NCBI GenBank assembly: GCA_947175035.1
Contig: CAMWLG010000027.1
Coordinates: 1 to 41,870 of the forward strand
DNA: 41,870 bases
From: an uncultured Lachnospiraceae bacterium
GTDB taxonomy: Bacteria > Bacillota > Clostridia > Lachnospirales > Lachnospiraceae
Reading direction: 5' to 3'
A model generated the notes under the pieces. That model did no database searches, was not told the DNA's origin, and saw nothing but the letters and a program-made list of their open reading frames with translations. A program made the position numbers and the translations under genes. Below, in pieces: positions 24,900-32,692 of the stretch (position 1 is its first letter; the number at the start of each line of letters is the position of its first letter).

Positions 24900-25560
24900 C
24901 CTTGCTGAAAAATTAGTACTTATGCGGACGTATATATTATTTCCACGCAGCTCTATTTGTAGTAAAGTATGCATCAAAATACCACCAATTATCAGTGATT
25001 TTTTCTGTCCAATAATAATACTTGTTCGAAAACATCATATCTACTTCAACTTTTGTATTGCTAGCTATGTTATCTCCAAAAAAAATATCTAATGGTTTGT
25101 CTTCCTCGCTATAATAAAAACCATATTTATAATTTCTTGGCACTGAATCTATGAGACTTGTTGAAACAGTGAAAAAGACATATCCACCTTCCGAATTGTT
25201 CATTTTATTTCGTATGCTGACTACAGGCAATTCGTTAAAGACCGCGCTTATTTTTTCATTGTCTAACTCCTCATATGACTCCCCATCCGATTTTATACGC
25301 ACTATAGCATCCGGTAAGTCTTGGCTTTTCATTTCAGCAATTGCTTCATTTAGTTCTGCTTGTCTTGCTGCTACTTTGACAGTCACTCTATTCTTTACAA
25401 ACCGCTGTATTTGTTCAGGAAGCAAATACTTTACCAAAGGAATTAGAGCTATAATAAGTATTGTTATAAAAATAATCCAAAATTTCTTACGCTTTTTTTT
25501 CATCTTCTAACCTTTCTATTTTTGCTATTCCACTGAACATCCATAATACTCAGGATGAGC
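24900..25560. repeat. Copy B of the gene-sized duplication
   Basis: Near-identical partner of 21144-21834 in the same orientation, with identical flanks on both sides of the gene. The ends are sharp: sequences diverge directly after CAGGATGAGC. Confidence 0.9.
24937..25503 (-). CDS. Single-pass membrane-anchored protein, paralogue B
   Basis: A 188-residue near-duplicate of the 21181-21777 product, with the same basic start, membrane helix and NSEGGYV / YGFYYSEEDKPLDI / KITDNWWYF blocks. The first ~60 residues are identical to paralogue A; differences cluster in the exported domain (for example VVSIRNKMNN versus VFRIDNRMNN). Changes concentrated in the outer domain of otherwise identical copies suggest diversification of that domain. 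A possible promoter lies upstream (25614-25643). Function unknown. Confidence 0.75.
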   Translation of the reverse strand: MKKKRKKFWIIFITILIIALIPLVKYLLPEQIQRFVKNRVTVKVAARQAELNEAIAEMKSQDLPDAIVRIKSDGESYEELDNEKISAVFNELPVVSIRNKMNNSEGGYVFFTVSTSLIDSVPRNYKYGFYYSEEDKPLDIFFGDNIASNTKVEVDMMFSNKYYYWTEKITDNWWYFDAYFTTNRAAWK

Positions 25561-25613
25561 GTCCATATAATTTTTAATTATCAATAATCGGTTTGAGCAA
25601 TTCTTTTCACTAT

Positions 25614-25643
25614 ATTATCACAATCTTCTTGAAAAATCAGCAA
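25614..25643 (-). promoter_or_regulatory. Candidate promoter of the leftward genes from 25503
   Basis: On the minus strand, TTGCTG (25638-25643), 18 bases, GATAAT (25614-25619). It is placed back to back with the rightward promoter at 25707-25735 in a 302-base gap, which holds both promoters and the end of repeat B and nothing else recognisable. Confidence 0.45.
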
Positions 25644-25706
25644 AAACCGCTATGCATTATCTTTCCGAAAACTCAATTAGCCAAAAAGGACAGATAAGAT
25701 ATGATT

Positions 25707-25735
25707 TTGCACAATATTGCGCAGTATGCTATAAT
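25707..25735 (+). promoter_or_regulatory. Promoter of the rightward substrate-binding gene
   Basis: TTGCAC (25707-25712), 17 bases, TATAAT (25730-25735). It shows that the true start of the next gene is downstream of 25740. Confidence 0.75.
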
Positions 25736-25805
25736 AATAGCTGCAAAGGAAATCGGACATAGAGCGCGAAAGCGCAAGTTTACGAGTCTAGAAGAGGTAT
25801 TTTGT

Positions 25806-27320
25806 ATGGATTATTCTTTCCTGACATTGATCATTACGGCACTGATGACAGGTCCGCTCCCACTATTTTTCTATATTTTTTCAACCTATGTAAAAGCGCC
25901 GCTTCTATTACTTTTCTGCTTTTGGGTTATGTGCGGCTATGGATATATGATTACCAAAGCCAGTCCTCATAAACCGTCCACCAGAGCGGGACTTTATTCG
26001 CCTCTGCTTACACTGCCTATCTGGTATTTGTTCTGTACGGGAATCTGTAATCTAACCAATTCCACCGATTCGTCGTTCTTTATCGGATTAGTGACACTTC
26101 ATATGTTTGGCTTAATCAATGATATGCGGATACCCGGATGCAGCTGGTGGCATTCCGCACTGCTCTGGAACCTGCTCTACGACGCTGTTCTGATTCTGGG
26201 ATTTACGCTCGGGGAACGTCTCTCTGTGAAAAAAACAGGTGAGACGCGAAAGCGGTTTTTTTATCACAAAAAAAGAGTAGCCGCGGTTTTTGTTATTGTT
26301 ATCTTCGCCTATTCTCTAAGTGAGTTCAAGCTTTTTAAAGCAAACGAAAATATCGTAGACTCAGCACATCCTTCCTATAATTTCCATTATGCCGGAGGCT
26401 ATTCCAGTATTGATTTATACCCCTACGACGTAACAAATAAAGATAATATTTTGGTTACGCTGCAGGAACCTGCTGCGTTCAGCATCACCGACCCGCTGGA
26501 AATGCCCATCCTGGACGGAGCGGAGGCCGCCTATCCCGTTTATTCCGCCTTTGCCAACGCTTGTTATGTAAATATTGCCGAAATTCAAGAGAAAGCACAG
26601 GAATCCGATTCGGATGCCGTCATGCCGATTCATTTTCAAAACACCATCTATGCTTATGAAGACCTGTTGCACGGAGATATTGATATTTTTTTCGGTGCAC
26701 GCCCTTCGGAAGCACAGTTACAAATGGCGAAAGATGCCGGTGTGGAGCTGAAATTAACTCCAATCGGGAAAGAAGCATTTGTTTTCTTTGTAAACGAGAA
26801 CAATCCGGTGGACAACTTAAGCTCTGAGCAACTCCGCAATATTTACTCCGATAAAATTAAGAACTGGCGTAAGGTTGGTGGTAAGAATCTGAAAATTCTT
26901 GCTTTTCAGCGTCCTGAAAATTCCGGTTCCCAGACCATGATGGAATATTTTATGGGCGATACGCCTTTAAAAGAGCCTCTGCAGGCAAAAGAACCAACTA
27001 TGGGCGGTGTGGTAAGAAAAATAGCAAACTATGAAAACAGCGCATCCGCCTTAGGCTACAGTTTCCGTTATTATACCACAATTATGATGATGAACTCAGG
27101 CGAAGATGTTTCCGGCATTAAGCTGCTTGCCATGGATGGCGTTTATCCGGATACCGAAACAATTCGCTCCGGGGAATATCCATACACGACACAGCTCTAT
27201 GCCATTACCACAACCGACCGGATGAAAGCCAAAAGCACCATTGAACCGTTTCTTGAGTGGATGATTGGTCCGCAGGGACAACAGCTCGTTTCCGATACCG
27301 GATATGTGGCAGTTGATTAG
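25806..27320 (+). CDS. Multipass membrane domain fused to a PstS-like substrate-binding domain
   Basis: The only convincing rightward gene of the window. The start is ATG 25806 (504 residues), behind GAAGAGG and a promoter; the frame is open from 25701, but that lies before the promoter. Residues 1-140 have about five hydrophobic segments, a basic loop follows (140-157), then a sixth helix (157-173) and an exported domain (about 190-504). The latter reads like phosphate-type periplasmic binding proteins: DIFFGARPSEAQ, the FVNENNPVDNLSSEQLRNIY block, ENSGSQTMMEYF, and an ending WMIGPQGQQLVSDTGYV. PstS proteins are normally lipoproteins in a pst operon, and no transporter genes lie nearby. It may be a sensor or orphan receptor. 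The ligand is unknown. Confidence 0.8.
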   Translation: MDYSFLTLIITALMTGPLPLFFYIFSTYVKAPLLLLFCFWVMCGYGYMITKASPHKPSTRAGLYSPLLTLPIWYLFCTGICNLTNSTDSSFFIGLVTLHMFGLINDMRIPGCSWWHSALLWNLLYDAVLILGFTLGERLSVKKTGETRKRFFYHKKRVAAVFVIVIFAYSLSEFKLFKANENIVDSAHPSYNFHYAGGYSSIDLYPYDVTNKDNILVTLQEPAAFSITDPLEMPILDGAEAAYPVYSAFANACYVNIAEIQEKAQESDSDAVMPIHFQNTIYAYEDLLHGDIDIFFGARPSEAQLQMAKDAGVELKLTPIGKEAFVFFVNENNPVDNLSSEQLRNIYSDKIKNWRKVGGKNLKILAFQRPENSGSQTMMEYFMGDTPLKEPLQAKEPTMGGVVRKIANYENSASALGYSFRYYTTIMMMNSGEDVSGIKLLAMDGVYPDTETIRSGEYPYTTQLYAITTTDRMKAKSTIEPFLEWMIGPQGQQLVSDTGYVAVD

Positions 27321-27350
27321 CTATAATTTCATTTGTAAAACACATTGATT

Positions 27351-28088
27351 CTACCACACTATGTCTCCCTCTTCCTTAATCCGTTCAAGATTGACATATA
27401 CCAGTCCGCTTTCCTGCGCATAGTTTTCTGCGCATGAGTTACTCCCATATATCAGGTATAGAGTATCACACTCCATAAACACTGACGGACTTATCTCCTC
27501 CATACTGTGCGGAATCACCACTTTTTCCAGACTGGGACAATACGCGCAGATGCATACGTCTATTCCCGTCATTCCCTCTGGCAGCCTCAATTCTTTTAAA
27601 CTTGGACAGTTTGAAAACGCATCCTGTCCTATACTTTTCAGTTCTGTTCCCATCACGACATACTGCAGACCGGAACAATCCTTAAAAGCCTGACTCTCTA
27701 TCACTTCAATCCCCTGCGGAAGGACAACCTGTTCCACACTTTCATTCCCTTGAAAGGCACTTTCCCCAATGGTGCTGACAACCTTTTCGTCCAACCTTTC
27801 CGGAACAAAAACCAGTGTATCATCTCCGAGATATTTCGTTATGACTACAGTATCCTCCGGCAAAATGTCATATTCATAATTTGGCCCATTCTCTTCCGGC
27901 GTTGTCGTTTCCTCTTCCACGGGTTCCTCCGCAATGGTTTCCACCGAATCTGGTTCATCTGTCCCGTTCTCCATGTGTTCGGCAGCTTTTTCACCGTTCC
28001 TTTTTATCGCGCAATAATACCCTGATATGGATACCATTCCAATGATCAGAAGCAGCAGCCCTGCTTTCCATATTACTTTTTTCTTCAC
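27351..28088 (-). CDS. BspA-type leucine-rich repeat protein, membrane-anchored
   Basis: A 245-residue protein starting at GTG 28088 behind GGAGAGGG. Membrane helix at about 8-27, Glu/Thr-rich linker (35-72), then four to five LRR_5-type repeats from about 85 (IGESAFQGNESVEQVVLP, VIESQAFKDCSGLQ, SIGQDAFSNCPSLKELRLP). The capping segment has YGSNSCAENYAQESGL, as often seen at the end of such repeats. BspA-like repeats mediate surface binding in other species; this one's ligand is unknown. It pairs with the neighbouring LRR gene 15 bases away and ends convergently with the 25806 gene. Confidence 0.82.
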   Translation of the reverse strand: MKKKVIWKAGLLLLIIGMVSISGYYCAIKRNGEKAAEHMENGTDEPDSVETIAEEPVEEETTTPEENGPNYEYDILPEDTVVITKYLGDDTLVFVPERLDEKVVSTIGESAFQGNESVEQVVLPQGIEVIESQAFKDCSGLQYVVMGTELKSIGQDAFSNCPSLKELRLPEGMTGIDVCICAYCPSLEKVVIPHSMEEISPSVFMECDTLYLIYGSNSCAENYAQESGLVYVNLERIKEEGDIVW

Positions 28089-28103
28089 CGTTTTGCCCTC
28101 TCC

Positions 28104-29546
28104 TTATGGCATCTCTTCCCCGCTTGCCACTTCCACAAACTCCATTCCCCATGCGTTTGCCACTTCCTCTGCCCTGCTGCCCCTTTGTCCGTAGATCACA
28201 ACCGGCACCTCATAAGTGACAAATGCACGGAAAAACTTCTCATCGTCTATCACGCTGGTTCCTTTCGGGATATAAATCCTTTTCAGGGAGGGAATGAAAA
28301 ATTCGCTTCCCTCTAACACGCTGAGACTCTCCGGAAATTGAAGCCTCTCCAGACCGCTGTAGTCGCAAAAGCCGATGCTGACAGTGGAAACGCCTTCTTC
28401 AAACCTAATATCTGACAGGTTGCTGCAATGCTCAAAAGCACCTGTATCAATATAACGGACAGAAGCCGGTATCTCTATTTCTGTCAAAGGCGTATCGGAA
28501 AAAGCACACCTTCCAATGAATTCTAAAGTATCAGGCAATTTAACCTGCTTTAAGGAAGTGTCAGAAAAAGCCGCGAGTTCTATAACTTTTAGCCCTTCCG
28601 GCAGTACCACTTCATCCAGTATTGCACTGCGAAAAGCAAATATCCCTATTTCCCGAAGACTTGAAGGCAGGACGATCCTGTCTATCTTTGTATGATTAAA
28701 CGAGCCCTGTCCCAACCGAACCACGGTCTCAGGCAGTATGATCTCGTCATACCGTGTATTGTCGATAGATGCTATATTCTGCCCAACAACAGCATGAACA
28801 TATCCATTTGCGGAAGGACGTTCAACCGTCCTTGTGACACCATACGGAATCTCTAGGGTTCTTTCCTTTTTTCCCCTTGCTGATATCAAGCAGCTTCCCC
28901 TGATCTGGAAGCCGCCCTCGTCCCGCAATTCCTGCCACCGGCTGCCTTCAAAAGCATAGTCGTCTACATGGGCGGTTTGCGGAAATATAATAGTCCCGAG
29001 TTCCGTGCAGTCCACGAAGGCGTTTTCTCCGACGAATGCCACGCTGTCCGGTATCAGTATTTCCTCCAGGGCACCATCGCTGGAAAACGCGCCCTTGCCT
29101 ATATATTGGAGACCGTCTTCAAGCGTAACCGCCTTCAGCATTTCACAGCCGGCAAAAGCATACTCACCCACGTAACGCACTCCGGACCGGATGGTAACTT
29201 GTTCAATGTCATTTCGGTTGAGAAAAGCATTTTCTGCAATACCGGCCACAGGCATACCGTCAATCTCCGCCGGGATAATGATCTCTTCCTGATCCGGACT
29301 TCCCGTTATGATGATTTCGCCTTCTGCCGTTACCATGTAATATGGATTTTCCCTGGTTTTCGTTTCACCTTCTGCTGCCCATGCAATAATGCCCATAACG
29401 AGTAGCAGAACAATGACTCCAAGACCACATTTCCCTAAAACCAATATTCGTTTCACTACACTATGGTTGTAATAATTTGACCTTACTTCCATCATCATCT
29501 CCCGCCAGGCTTTCCCTGCAGATAACCGAGTCCTACAAAATATCAT
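28104..29546 (-). CDS. BspA-type leucine-rich repeat protein, larger
   Basis: Up to 480 residues with one membrane helix (about 38-58 of the long reading) and about a dozen LRR_5 repeats (IAENAFLNRNDIEQVTI, YVGEYAFAGCEMLKAVTL, YIGKGAFSSDGALEEILIP and so on) to about 440. The end, VVIYGQRGSRAEEVANAWG, is the same type of cap as in its neighbour. The start is uncertain: ATG 29546 has GAGG touching it, while the ATG cluster near 29498 follows GGGAG. Both put the membrane helix in place. The two LRR genes are adjacent and likely one transcript. Surface-exposed; binding partner unknown. Confidence 0.82.
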   Translation of the reverse strand: MIFCRTRLSAGKAWREMMMEVRSNYYNHSVVKRILVLGKCGLGVIVLLLVMGIIAWAAEGETKTRENPYYMVTAEGEIIITGSPDQEEIIIPAEIDGMPVAGIAENAFLNRNDIEQVTIRSGVRYVGEYAFAGCEMLKAVTLEDGLQYIGKGAFSSDGALEEILIPDSVAFVGENAFVDCTELGTIIFPQTAHVDDYAFEGSRWQELRDEGGFQIRGSCLISARGKKERTLEIPYGVTRTVERPSANGYVHAVVGQNIASIDNTRYDEIILPETVVRLGQGSFNHTKIDRIVLPSSLREIGIFAFRSAILDEVVLPEGLKVIELAAFSDTSLKQVKLPDTLEFIGRCAFSDTPLTEIEIPASVRYIDTGAFEHCSNLSDIRFEEGVSTVSIGFCDYSGLERLQFPESLSVLEGSEFFIPSLKRIYIPKGTSVIDDEKFFRAFVTYEVPVVIYGQRGSRAEEVANAWGMEFVEVASGEEMP

Positions 29547-29589
29547 ACCTCACATCTCTCTATTCCATCTTTCGGAACTTGTCTGCCAT

Positions 29590-30006
29590 TTACAGTGTAT
29601 CAATCGTTAGTGATACTTTTAATTCTTTTGCCTGATCAAGTGCTTCTTGAAGCATAATTATCAAATCTTCACCACTACTGGTTACAAAATAATTTGATAA
29701 ATCAGTAATTTCTTCACTAATATTATCACCCCAAGGTGGTTGCTTTGACAAATCCTCTATGTCCCATACTACTTTCTCAGGTGAAATACGTTGCAATAAG
29801 CTACGTATTTTTTTTAATTCTTTAATAGCTAATTTTATATCTTTTGATTCAATTTCCCCTTGATATAATTTTCTCATAATGATCGGATAACGACTTCCCC
29901 ATTTTCCATTTTCCAAATGATATGCAATCGTGGAAAAAAATGCATGGAGAAACTCCCCACTCCCTACTTCATACCAAAAATAATCTACACTAAACCCAAC
30001 TGCCAT
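29590..30006 (-). CDS. Imm70-like immunity protein
   Basis: A 138-residue soluble protein that I recognise as the Imm70 family of polymorphic toxin immunity proteins: GFSVDYFWYEVGSGEFLHAF at the N-terminus, WGSRYPIIM near 37, and the block VVWDIEDLSKQPPWG followed by ITDLSNYFVTS. Such proteins neutralise a cognate secreted toxin in the cytoplasm; the toxin is not in the window. GAGGAG lies ahead of ATG 30006, with an extended -10 promoter at 30062-30070. A broken copy of its 5' end is at 21850-21933. Confidence 0.75.
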   Translation of the reverse strand: MAVGFSVDYFWYEVGSGEFLHAFFSTIAYHLENGKWGSRYPIIMRKLYQGEIESKDIKLAIKELKKIRSLLQRISPEKVVWDIEDLSKQPPWGDNISEEITDLSNYFVTSSGEDLIIMLQEALDQAKELKVSLTIDTL

Positions 30007-30061
30007 TTTTTCTCCTCACTTTGTTCTAAATTTTAGTTTAATACCGTTATTTGTTCGCCTC

Positions 30062-30070
30062 ATTATATCA
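30062..30070 (-). promoter_or_regulatory. Extended -10 promoter of the Imm70-like gene
   Basis: TGATATAAT on the minus strand (TG one base before TATAAT), about 56 bases ahead of the start codon. No good -35 is seen. Confidence 0.45.
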
Positions 30071-30109
30071 TATATCACTTGCGCATTATAAGTATATCTA
30101 TCTTTAACT

Positions 30110-30517
30110 TCAGCTATTTTTAATTTCATTATTTGATTCTGTCAGCGTAAATCTATTATAATAATCCAACAGATATCCCTTCACAATATCTGTTTTGTCT
30201 ACGTTCCACCTTAAGTAATGATTGCATATAATACATAAATAGTAATAAAAAGTGCTGTAATCTATAACAACTTCATCTCCGTCATGTGTACCAAATTCTA
30301 CCCCATCAAATTCTTCACCATTGGCTTTATCAAATTCGTCCAAATCGTCCGGCATTATACATGCACCAAATTCTGCGCCAAATCCTGTTCCTTGACTGAC
30401 AGCCTCAAGTGTTTCTAAAAACTTCTCTTCCCTTATCATATTTAGGACTAATAGAACCGGCATATGACTTTCATCCAGCAACTCCTTTTCTTCTAACCAC
30501 TGCCAATATCCACTCAT
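30110..30517 (-). CDS. CdiI-like RNase-toxin immunity protein
   Basis: A 135-residue acidic soluble protein. The middle section (EEFDGVEFGTHDGDEVVIDY, then STFYYYLCIICNHYL) matches, by eye, the immunity family to CdiA ribonuclease toxins (CdiI_4). The N-terminal helix region (PVLLVLNMIREEKFLETLE) also fits. AGGAG stands nine bases ahead of ATG 30517. It lies 12 bases after the next gene upstream, so at least two small genes are cotranscribed. The cognate toxin is not visible. Confidence 0.62.
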   Translation of the reverse strand: MSGYWQWLEEKELLDESHMPVLLVLNMIREEKFLETLEAVSQGTGFGAEFGACIMPDDLDEFDKANGEEFDGVEFGTHDGDEVVIDYSTFYYYLCIICNHYLRWNVDKTDIVKGYLLDYYNRFTLTESNNEIKNS

Positions 30518-30529
30518 TCTTCGTTTCTC

Positions 30530-30928
30530 CTATCTCAATTTTTCCCTAGGCAATCTGGCTTCAAATCCTAAGATAATTTTTCCGTCTGTCGTATACTCTA
30601 ACCGAATCCTAAAGCTACAAATACCATAATCAAGCGTTTTCCAAGTTTCTGTGATATTAAAGGGTTTTGAATTCTTTGCTTTTTTTACAGCAATATAAAA
30701 ATATCCGGAATAACAGATAAATCCATTATCATCGGGACAATAAGGCCACAGTTCCTGACATTTTTCAGGATCAATTCCACTTGTTTCAAAAAACGCTTTT
30801 GCGGAAGATGGGAGATGTTGCATATATTGGTAATACCATTGACAATCGGGGCATTCACATCTGCATGCCGCTACGGTATGATTAATTCGTTTTGTTTGAA
30901 GTTTATCAATTTCAAAAGTGTCAAGCAT
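30530..30928 (-). CDS. Cys-rich small protein, probable immunity protein
   Basis: A 132-residue soluble protein with a cysteine cluster CRCECPDC near 22-29 followed by WYYQYMQ, then GIDPEKCQELWPY and SGYFYIAVKK. This looks like a metal-site or disulfide motif near the N-terminus. The C-terminal half is beta-rich. I have a vague memory of similar proteins in immunity arrays but cannot name a family. GGAGGTGGAGTG precedes ATG 30928. The start is four bases after the stop of the membrane protein upstream, so it is tightly coupled to that gene. Confidence 0.6.
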   Translation of the reverse strand: MLDTFEIDKLQTKRINHTVAACRCECPDCQWYYQYMQHLPSSAKAFFETSGIDPEKCQELWPYCPDDNGFICYSGYFYIAVKKAKNSKPFNITETWKTLDYGICSFRIRLEYTTDGKIILGFEARLPREKLR

Positions 30929-30931
30929 TTT

Positions 30932-31885
30932 TCACTCCACCTCCAGCAACTCCCCGAACACCTCAGTCAAGGTCTTTGTCGGAACTTTGTGTTCTGTTGC
31001 CTCATAGAAAGGCGCTATCAATTCTTCCCAGTCTTCCTTCCCTACCTTCACGCCATTAATATTATAAAAATGCGGTTCCCAATTCCCATCAGAGCCCAAG
31101 TCATAAGTCATATGCCATTCTACAACCGTCTCCCACTTTCCATCACTGTTCAGCACTATGTATCGATTTCTTTCAACTTGCGAATGCTGAGCATCATACT
31201 CCCATATTTTGCCAACACCTAACAAATTTTCAAAATATCTGCTTAGTCCACAGTAGAATATGCTACATGCCTCTTCTCCCAGTTCGTAGTCAAAAAAATA
31301 CACCGCGCTCTGATTCACTCCAAACTCCGGCTTGCCATCTCCATCTATATCATCATAATAATAGGAATATGGAAAACCTACACTATCCCGCTTTTCCAGA
31401 AGTTCTTCATAAGGTATGCCTGCCCACCACAAATTCTGATAGCAGTCCTCGCCCTCATTCCACCCCGTGATTGGAAGTTCATTTTTTAACAGCCGAAGGA
31501 AGGCTTCCTTATATGCTCTATCTTCCTCCTCAGTCAGTTCCATGTGCGGTTCTTCCACAGTAAAGTCCACTGCGCGCACCATTTCACACACCGCTGTCAC
31601 ATCATCTTCTGTATCCTCAATCCATGCATTCTCCTCCATCAAAGTTTCAGATTTTTCCTGTTCTTCCTGAACAACCGAAAGTTCCGTTTTCTCTATCAAA
31701 GTTCCGGATTCCGTTGGTTCTTCCGAAACAATCTGGACAATCAAAGAACCCATTTCCGATTGATGTATAACAGCATAAATATTCATAAATAATACCAAAA
31801 GAAGTAATAACCCAGCTGTGCAAACTATAATTCCTGTTCTTTTTTTCTGCCCATTCCACTGCCTTCTTTCATTGTTCCGCCCCAA
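30932..31885 (-). CDS. Membrane-anchored DxDGDG ectodomain protein
   Basis: About 317 residues: basic start, membrane helix (about 18-38), acidic linker (45-95), and a ~220-residue exported domain. Core motifs: FTVEEPHMELTEEE, NELPITGW, YYYDDIDGDGKPEFGV (a calcium-type loop), a FFDYELGEEACSI strand, and a closing KTLTEVFGELLE. The same domain forms the N-terminal part of the 32680-34194 and 34242-36527 products. The open frame begins at a TTG with no good ribosome site. A better ATG (at about 31870, behind GGGGCGG) is out of frame unless the A7 run at about 31841-31847 had eight A. Function unknown; the immunity-like gene at 30928 is coupled behind it. Confidence 0.68.
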   Translation of the reverse strand: MGRNNERRQWNGQKKRTGIIVCTAGLLLLLVLFMNIYAVIHQSEMGSLIVQIVSEEPTESGTLIEKTELSVVQEEQEKSETLMEENAWIEDTEDDVTAVCEMVRAVDFTVEEPHMELTEEEDRAYKEAFLRLLKNELPITGWNEGEDCYQNLWWAGIPYEELLEKRDSVGFPYSYYYDDIDGDGKPEFGVNQSAVYFFDYELGEEACSIFYCGLSRYFENLLGVGKIWEYDAQHSQVERNRYIVLNSDGKWETVVEWHMTYDLGSDGNWEPHFYNINGVKVGKEDWEELIAPFYEATEHKVPTKTLTEVFGELLEVE

Positions 31886-31945
31886 AACTGCTATTCAATA
31901 ATCAATCCCCTTATTCAAAGTCTATGGGATGCCGGCACGGTCACA

Positions 31946-32692
31946 CTATAGAAAAATTTGATTATGTATTTTTTCATGAAGTCTAATATCTTCCTCTTTG
32001 CTTAAGTCAAAAGCCGTGTCTTTAACTAACAATATACCGTCATCAAACGACGTGCCCTGATTACCCTGAATGAATCCCTGTATTTTGTCTATTCCTACAG
32101 CACGAACAACTTCCTCAGACCAATAATTCATCCAATGAGCAGTCGTAGGTCTGCTTCCTTCTAGAAATTTTCCATACTTTCTTGCTAATACCCTATTAGA
32201 AACACATCCCCAATATGGTATATATAATCGCACAAGTTTCCTAAACAAACTAATAATTAATTCCGCATTGGCTTTATCATAAAGGTTGAGAACCAAAGGC
32301 AAATCAATAATCAGTGCATTATATATTTTCTCAAATTTATTTCCCACGCATAATGAAAAAGCACAGGATTTTTCTTCATCCAAAGAGGAGAAAAAGGAAA
32401 TCGAATATCCCAGACTTTCAAATGTATTTTTACCCTCTTTGTTAATACCGGCTCTTAGAATATTTGTAAAATTCTCAAAATTCCAATCAAACTCTTTAAT
32501 ATCCTTCTTTGTATATGCTGTCAGATAATTTGGTCTTAACTCACAGGGCATATCCTGAAATAAATCCAAGACCCTGTAAGCTTCGTTGGATATTTCCTCA
32601 TAACTTTTGTCCGGTTTCTCTGCTTTTTTCCATAAAATGATAGAATGTCTTTGTATCATATTTCTCCTCTGTTTATAGCTCATTCGTCCCAT
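31946..32692 (-). CDS. Imm52-like immunity protein
   Basis: A 248-residue soluble protein. RPNYLTAYTKKDIKEFDW, FESLGYSISFFSS, FSLCVGNKFEKIYNALI and YIPYWGCVSN resemble Imm52-type immunity proteins found beside REase-fold toxins; the assignment is by memory of motifs. ATG 32692 overlaps the end of the upstream lipoprotein gene by 13 bases but has a weak ribosome site. The Met at residue 12 has GGAG close to it and is an alternative. It is coupled to that membrane gene in the same way as the neighbouring immunity-like gene at 30928. Confidence 0.55.
   Translation of the reverse strand: MGRMSYKQRRNMIQRHSIILWKKAEKPDKSYEEISNEAYRVLDLFQDMPCELRPNYLTAYTKKDIKEFDWNFENFTNILRAGINKEGKNTFESLGYSISFFSSLDEEKSCAFSLCVGNKFEKIYNALIIDLPLVLNLYDKANAELIISLFRKLVRLYIPYWGCVSNRVLARKYGKFLEGSRPTTAHWMNYWSEEVVRAVGIDKIQGFIQGNQGTSFDDGILLVKDTAFDLSKEEDIRLHEKIHNQIFL

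Noticed and set aside
25701..25805. Longer N-terminus for the substrate-binding gene
   Set aside because: This stretch contains the promoter itself; a ribosome site and a hydrophobic N-terminus support ATG 25806.
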